Below are positions 5,861 to 9,179 of a stretch of 9,179 nt of DNA, in pieces; position 1 is the stretch's first letter, and each line of letters opens with the position of its first letter. The notes beneath the pieces are model-generated. The model did not search any database. It was not told the origin of the DNA and saw only the letters and a program-made list of their open reading frames with translations. The translations under genes were made by a program, and so were the position numbers. Origin of the DNA: Alphaproteobacteria bacterium (GTDB lineage Bacteria > Pseudomonadota > Alphaproteobacteria > Rhizobiales > Devosiaceae); the NCBI GenBank assembly GCA_013152625.1, contig JAADFY010000196.1, positions 17,079 to 26,257 of the forward strand, in the 5' to 3' direction.

Positions 5861-7033
5861 ATGCCACGGGAAACTGCCGCTGATCTTCTTAAAGCGCTAA
5901 TACGCTGCCGCTCGATCACCCCGGCGGATGACGGGGCACTGGACGTGGTTGAGGGGTTTCTCAAACCGGCGGGCTTTGCCTGCACCCGCCTGCCGTTTTC
6001 CGGCGACGGTTCTTACCGGGTGGACAATCTTTTTGCCACCTGGGGCCGGGGCCAAAGACACCTGTTGTTTTGCGGCCACGTTGATGTGGTGCCGCCGGGC
6101 AATCAAAGCGACTGGCGACACGACCCGTTCTCTGCCATGGAACTGGACGGAGAGATCTGGGGCCGGGGCGCCGTGGACATGAAGTCCGGCGTTGCCGCGT
6201 TTTGCGCGGCGGCGACAGAATTTTTGCGGCGCCGGGGGGGCGATGACGGGCGCATTTCCATCCTGATTACCGGGGATGAAGAAGCAGACGCGGTAAACGG
6301 GGCGAAAAAAGTGCTGCAATGGGCGGCCGAACAGGGCCACAAGTTTGATTTTGGCCTGGTGGGAGAGCCCACCAGCGCGAAACTGCTTGGCGACAGGATC
6401 AAGGTGGGCCGGCGGGGGTCGCTGTCGGGCAAGATTACCGTGGCGGGGACCCAGGGCCACACCGCTTATCCCCATCTGGCCCACAACCCCCTGCCGGTTC
6501 TGGCACAGATCGCGGTGGCCCTGAGCGTGGCCCATTTTGATGACGGAACGAAAAATTTTTCACCCACAAACCTGCAATTGACGTCGTTGGATGTGGGCAA
6601 CGGGGCGGCAAACATCATTCCGGCGGCCGGGTCACTCTCGTTCAATATCCGGTTTACCGACTTGTGGTCCGAGCATCGCCTTGGGGCCCGGATTGAAAAA
6701 ATCATTGCCGGTATCCCTGCCCCGGGGTGCGCGGTTTCGTTACAAATCCGGCAACCGGTTTCGAACTGGTTTGTGTCGGCGGATGCGTCGGAGGTTGACG
6801 TTCTGGCCAAAGCCATTGAAACAGTGTGCCGACGTACCCCGGAACGTTCGACCAGCGGGGGGACATCGGACGGGCGGTTTGTCGCCAACTATTGTCCGGT
6901 AGCCGAATTTGGTCTGGTTGGCGAACTGCTGCATAAGGTCGATGAGCGGGTATCGACCGACCAACTGCTTGAACTGGGCGAAATCTATGCCCACTTCCTA
7001 GACGGATTTTTTAAAGGAATTTCACGCGCATGA
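5861..7033 (+). CDS. dapE: Succinyl-diaminopimelate desuccinylase (DapE)
   Basis: This 390-residue M20-family di-zinc hydrolase removes succinate from N-succinyl-LL-diaminopimelate, late in the succinylase branch that starts with DapD. Metal-site residues fall in the expected order: His73 with Asp75 (CGHVDVVPPG), bridging Asp106 (RGAVDMKSG), general base Glu140 and ligand Glu141 (ITGDEEAD), Glu169 (VGEPTS) and His358 (ELLHKVDE). Numbering follows the characterised Haemophilus enzyme with a near-constant offset. The dimerisation domain (about 180-295) interrupts the catalytic domain and carries the conserved GQ/QGHTAYPHLA segment (198-206); TSGGTSDGRF (331-340) is also typical. GGAG at 5847-5850 supports the ATG start. 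The gene begins 36 bases after DUF805 and its TGA overlaps the next ATG by four bases. Intact and normal in length. Confidence 0.97.
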   Translation: MPRETAADLLKALIRCRSITPADDGALDVVEGFLKPAGFACTRLPFSGDGSYRVDNLFATWGRGQRHLLFCGHVDVVPPGNQSDWRHDPFSAMELDGEIWGRGAVDMKSGVAAFCAAATEFLRRRGGDDGRISILITGDEEADAVNGAKKVLQWAAEQGHKFDFGLVGEPTSAKLLGDRIKVGRRGSLSGKITVAGTQGHTAYPHLAHNPLPVLAQIAVALSVAHFDDGTKNFSPTNLQLTSLDVGNGAANIIPAAGSLSFNIRFTDLWSEHRLGARIEKIIAGIPAPGCAVSLQIRQPVSNWFVSADASEVDVLAKAIETVCRRTPERSTSGGTSDGRFVANYCPVAEFGLVGELLHKVDERVSTDQLLELGEIYAHFLDGFFKGISRA

Positions 7034-7593
7034 ACTATATTCTAGAAGTGGGTGCGGCCTTGCGCGGGTGCCTGGCCGTGCTGCTGGGACGGCGTGATGC
7101 GGTGGAACATTTCAATCTCACCCTGCACGGGCTGGTGGGATCGCTGATCGCCATTGTCATCGGCAATGCCCTTCTGGCTGTCACCCCCTCGCCGCACGTC
7201 GAGGGGCAACCGGACATCTTTTTGACCCCGTCACAGGCGGTTGTGGTCAATTTCGGCGTGACGGCGATCTCTATTGCCGTGATCTATTATTATTTGATGG
7301 TGGTGGGCCGCAAAAGCCATTTTGTCCCGTTTATCGTCGTTTACAACTGGGGCAGCTTTTTTAATTCTGTCATTCTTATCGGCATTGATCTGGCCGCCAT
7401 AACCACGTTGCTGGCGCCGGCGTTCGTGGCCATTCTGACCATATACTTTTTCATTCGCGCCGCCCGGATCGTTATCGGCCTGCCGCCAATGCTGGTGGCG
7501 GGAATGATCATTGCGCAACTGGCCTCAGGGTTTGTCACGCTTATGATCATCATGTCGTTTCTGCCCCGGGTGGAAGGGGTCGTGCCGATCTAA
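7030..7593 (+). CDS. Small polytopic membrane protein of unknown function
   Basis: I do not recognise the family with certainty. The 187 residues give about five hydrophobic segments (near 33-51, 70-92, 99-118, 122-147 and 152-177), with a polar periplasm- or cytoplasm-exposed loop at 53-68 and basic clusters at 20-22 (GRRD) and 143-146 (RAAR). There is no signal peptide, no Cys motif and no recognisable catalytic pattern; a Yip1-like fold is one possibility but I see no diagnostic motif. Its ATG overlaps the dapE stop (ATGA), so translation is probably coupled to dapE. Its stop lies four bases from the stop of the convergent truA gene. The coupling supports a real, expressed gene; a transport, scaffold or envelope role would be guesswork. 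Confidence 0.8.
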   Translation: MNYILEVGAALRGCLAVLLGRRDAVEHFNLTLHGLVGSLIAIVIGNALLAVTPSPHVEGQPDIFLTPSQAVVVNFGVTAISIAVIYYYLMVVGRKSHFVPFIVVYNWGSFFNSVILIGIDLAAITTLLAPAFVAILTIYFFIRAARIVIGLPPMLVAGMIIAQLASGFVTLMIIMSFLPRVEGVVPI

Positions 7594-7597
7594 CCCC

Positions 7598-8347
7598 TCA
7601 AAATTCCGGGTAATCCACGGCCACAAGATAAAGGCCGTGGGCGGGGGCCACCGGTCCGCAGGCGGCCCTGTCCTTTTTATCCAGCGCCACCCGCAGGGCC
7701 CCGACAGGCCATTTACCCAACCCGACCAGCTTGAGCGAGCCGACCAAGGAGCGCACCTGGTTGTGCAGGAATGACCGGGCCGAGGCCTTGATCCACACTT
7801 GCTCACCATCGCGGACCACTTCGAGCCGGTCCAGGGTGCGCAGGGGCGAATTGGCCTGGCAGGCCGATGAACGAAATGTCGTAAAATCATGGTGGCCCAG
7901 AATGGTTGCCGCCGCTTCATGCATGGCGGCCACATCAAGGGGACGGGCGACATGCCAGGCCCGGTTCCGCATCAGCGCGGCGGGTGCGGGGCGATTGATG
8001 ATGCAATATTGATAATGGCGGGCAGTGGCGGAAAACCGGGCCTCAAACCCTTCGGTGACCGCCTCGCATTCGATCAGGCAAACCGGGGCCGGGCGCAAAT
8101 GATGGTTGATGGCGTCGCGGACCTTTGGCGCCGGCCAATCCCGGTTAAGATCGAAATGAATGACCTGGGCTTTGGCATGGACCCCAGCGTCGGTGCGCCC
8201 GGCGGCCTGTACGCGGACCGCATATCCGCAGAATTTCTCAATTGCAGCCTCAATTGCCGTTTGGACGGAAAGGCCATTGGGCTGGGTCTGCCAGCCGACA
8301 AACGGGGCGCCGTCATATTCGAGGATGGCTTTGTAGCGGGTGGTCAC
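7598..8347 (-). CDS. truA: tRNA pseudouridine(38-40) synthase TruA
   Basis: This 249-residue cytoplasmic enzyme converts uridines 38-40 in the anticodon stem-loop of many tRNAs to pseudouridine. Visible signatures are the N-terminal YKAILEYDGAPFVGWQ (5-20), the catalytic loop AAGRTDAGVHA (48-58) with nucleophile Asp53, RHYQYCI (110-116) carrying the conserved aromatic residue, DFTTFRSSACQANSPLRTL (154-172) and the RNA-binding SFLHNQVRSLVGSL (192-205). TruA acts as a homodimer. The start is a GTG at 8347, overlapping the fmt stop as GTGA, which fixes the start and implies coupling to fmt. The C-terminus (HGLYLVAVDYPEF) is typical. It converges with a membrane protein gene with only four bases between stops. 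Confidence 0.97.
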   Translation of the reverse strand: MTTRYKAILEYDGAPFVGWQTQPNGLSVQTAIEAAIEKFCGYAVRVQAAGRTDAGVHAKAQVIHFDLNRDWPAPKVRDAINHHLRPAPVCLIECEAVTEGFEARFSATARHYQYCIINRPAPAALMRNRAWHVARPLDVAAMHEAAATILGHHDFTTFRSSACQANSPLRTLDRLEVVRDGEQVWIKASARSFLHNQVRSLVGSLKLVGLGKWPVGALRVALDKKDRAACGPVAPAHGLYLVAVDYPEF

Positions 8348-9179
8348 GGGTTGACCCGGGCACCGGCAAGGGAACCCGTTCCGCGCAAAAACTCGCCGGC
8401 GGGCAAGGGTTTACGGCCCTGGCGCTGGACCTGTGTGAGGCAAACAGCGCCCGTTGCGCAGGCAATGGTGAACTGGTCGTCTAAAATCTCGCCCGGGGTG
8501 CCGTTTACTTCCCCAAGCGACGATCCCAGGGCTTTGATCCGGGTTTTGCGACCGTCCAGATCCAGCCAGAACCAGGCGCCGGGAAACGGTGACAGACCGC
8601 GAATTTTGTTGTGCACGGTGCTCGCTGGCTGGTCAAAATCGAGCATGGTCTCCGCTTTTTCGATTTTTTTCGCATAGGTGACGCCGTGATCGTTCTGAGG
8701 GGTAAAATGCAGACTGTCGCGCCCCAGAGCCGATAACGCGCGGGCCATGAGATCGGCGCCGCGCACGCTCATTTCATCATGGAGTTCTCCGGCGGTCATA
8801 AGCGGGCCGATTTCAAGCCGCTCAACCAGACCGACCGGCCCGGTATCGAGCCCCTCGTCCATTTGCATGACCATGATCCCGGTGACGGTATCGCCGGCCA
8901 TGATGGCGCGCTGGATGGGCGCGGCACCGCGCCAGCGCGGCAACAAAGAACCATGCAGGTTCAGGCATCCGTGGCGGGGTGCCGCCAGCATGGGGGGGGG
9001 CAACAACAAACCATAGGCCACCACCACCGCTACATGGGTGTCCAGTTCCGAAAATTCTGCCCGGTCGGCCTCATTCCTGAAATTTTGGGGGGTTCTGACC
9101 TTAAGCCCCAGGGTTTTCGCCGCTTCGTGTATGGGTGAGTTTTTTTCGCCCTGGCCCCGGCCGGCGGGGCGGGGTGGCT
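8344..9179 (-). CDS. fmt: Methionyl-tRNA formyltransferase (5' end beyond window)
   Basis: This enzyme formylates the initiator Met-tRNA with 10-formyltetrahydrofolate before bacterial translation initiation. The frame is open from the right edge, giving 277 visible residues; the missing N-terminus should be about 30 residues by family length. The first visible residues, PPRPAGRGQGEKNSPIHEAA, are the expected segment after the first strand. The catalytic Asn-His-Asp set is seen at visible residues Asn73 and His75 (LNLHGSLLPRWRGAAPIQ) and Asp111 (DEGLDTGP), with the same 38-residue Asn-to-Asp spacing as in E. coli. The C-terminal tRNA-binding domain follows from about 160. A GTG at 9027 is internal, not the start. 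A run of nine C on the coding strand (9000-8992) encodes LPPPM. Its TGA overlaps the truA GTG; def commonly lies upstream in such operons. Confidence 0.96.
   Translation of the reverse strand, partial: PPRPAGRGQGEKNSPIHEAAKTLGLKVRTPQNFRNEADRAEFSELDTHVAVVVAYGLLLPPPMLAAPRHGCLNLHGSLLPRWRGAAPIQRAIMAGDTVTGIMVMQMDEGLDTGPVGLVERLEIGPLMTAGELHDEMSVRGADLMARALSALGRDSLHFTPQNDHGVTYAKKIEKAETMLDFDQPASTVHNKIRGLSPFPGAWFWLDLDGRKTRIKALGSSLGEVNGTPGEILDDQFTIACATGAVCLTQVQRQGRKPLPAGEFLRGTGSLAGARVNP

Noticed and set aside
7889..8677. 262-codon plus-strand frame spanning truA and fmt
   Set aside because: It is antisense to two conserved genes, has no family motif and crosses their junction.
8344..9027. A short fmt beginning at GTG 9027, suggesting truncation or frameshift
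   Set aside because: The same frame stays open to 9179 and encodes the conserved PPRPAGRGQGEK region, so the gene is merely cut by the window edge.
1..9179. Mobile elements, defence genes, CRISPR arrays, tRNA genes or a new multi-gene system
   Set aside because: Every sizeable region is covered by a housekeeping gene or a short spacer. No repeat array, integrase, transposase, toxin-antitoxin pair or cloverleaf sequence was seen.

Overview
The window is a GC-rich, gene-dense stretch of housekeeping chromosome. It most resembles an alphaproteobacterium of the Hyphomicrobiales (Rhizobiales) type: engB near argB, followed by dapD, a DUF805 gene and dapE, then truA and fmt, is an arrangement known to me from that order. 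The family cannot be fixed from the sequence; a Devosia/Pelagibacterium-like organism is only a guess. No transposase, integrase, tRNA, rRNA, CRISPR array or phage gene was seen, and gaps between genes never exceed 170 bases.

Layout. Bases 1-96 are the tail of an unidentified membrane protein gene. Next comes engB (+), the ribosome-assembly GTPase. Its 3' end overlaps by 14 bases a convergent gene for an orphan class I glutamine amidotransferase (-). That gene diverges from argB (+), which is translationally coupled to a HAD-type pyrimidine 5'-nucleotidase (+). The nucleotidase converges on a LOG-family (nucleotide phosphoribohydrolase-like) gene (-) across a 49-base spacer that holds palindromic sequence. 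The LOG gene diverges from dapD (+) across a 166-base regulatory region with a good sigma-70-like promoter. Its -35 box sits inside a perfect 8-bp inverted repeat. After dapD come a DUF805 membrane protein, dapE and a second small polytopic membrane protein, all +, with dapE and the latter overlapping by ATGA. On the other strand fmt (cut by the window edge) and truA overlap by GTGA and converge on the membrane protein gene with only 4 bases between stop codons.

How the genes work together. dapD and dapE are two steps of the succinylase branch of diaminopimelate/lysine synthesis, so the 4.3-7.6 kb block serves peptidoglycan and lysine supply, with two membrane proteins of unknown role embedded in it. 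argB is the committed kinase of arginine synthesis. Its coupled partner and the facing LOG gene both belong to families that break down nucleoside monophosphates, a possible link between arginine and nucleotide pools. fmt and truA serve translation (initiator tRNA formylation and tRNA pseudouridylation).

I found no convincing new multi-gene system. The points most worth a second look are the dyad around the dapD -35 box, the orphan amidotransferase, the argB-nucleotidase coupling, the membrane proteins interleaved with dap genes, and the two nine-base G/C runs in argB and fmt.
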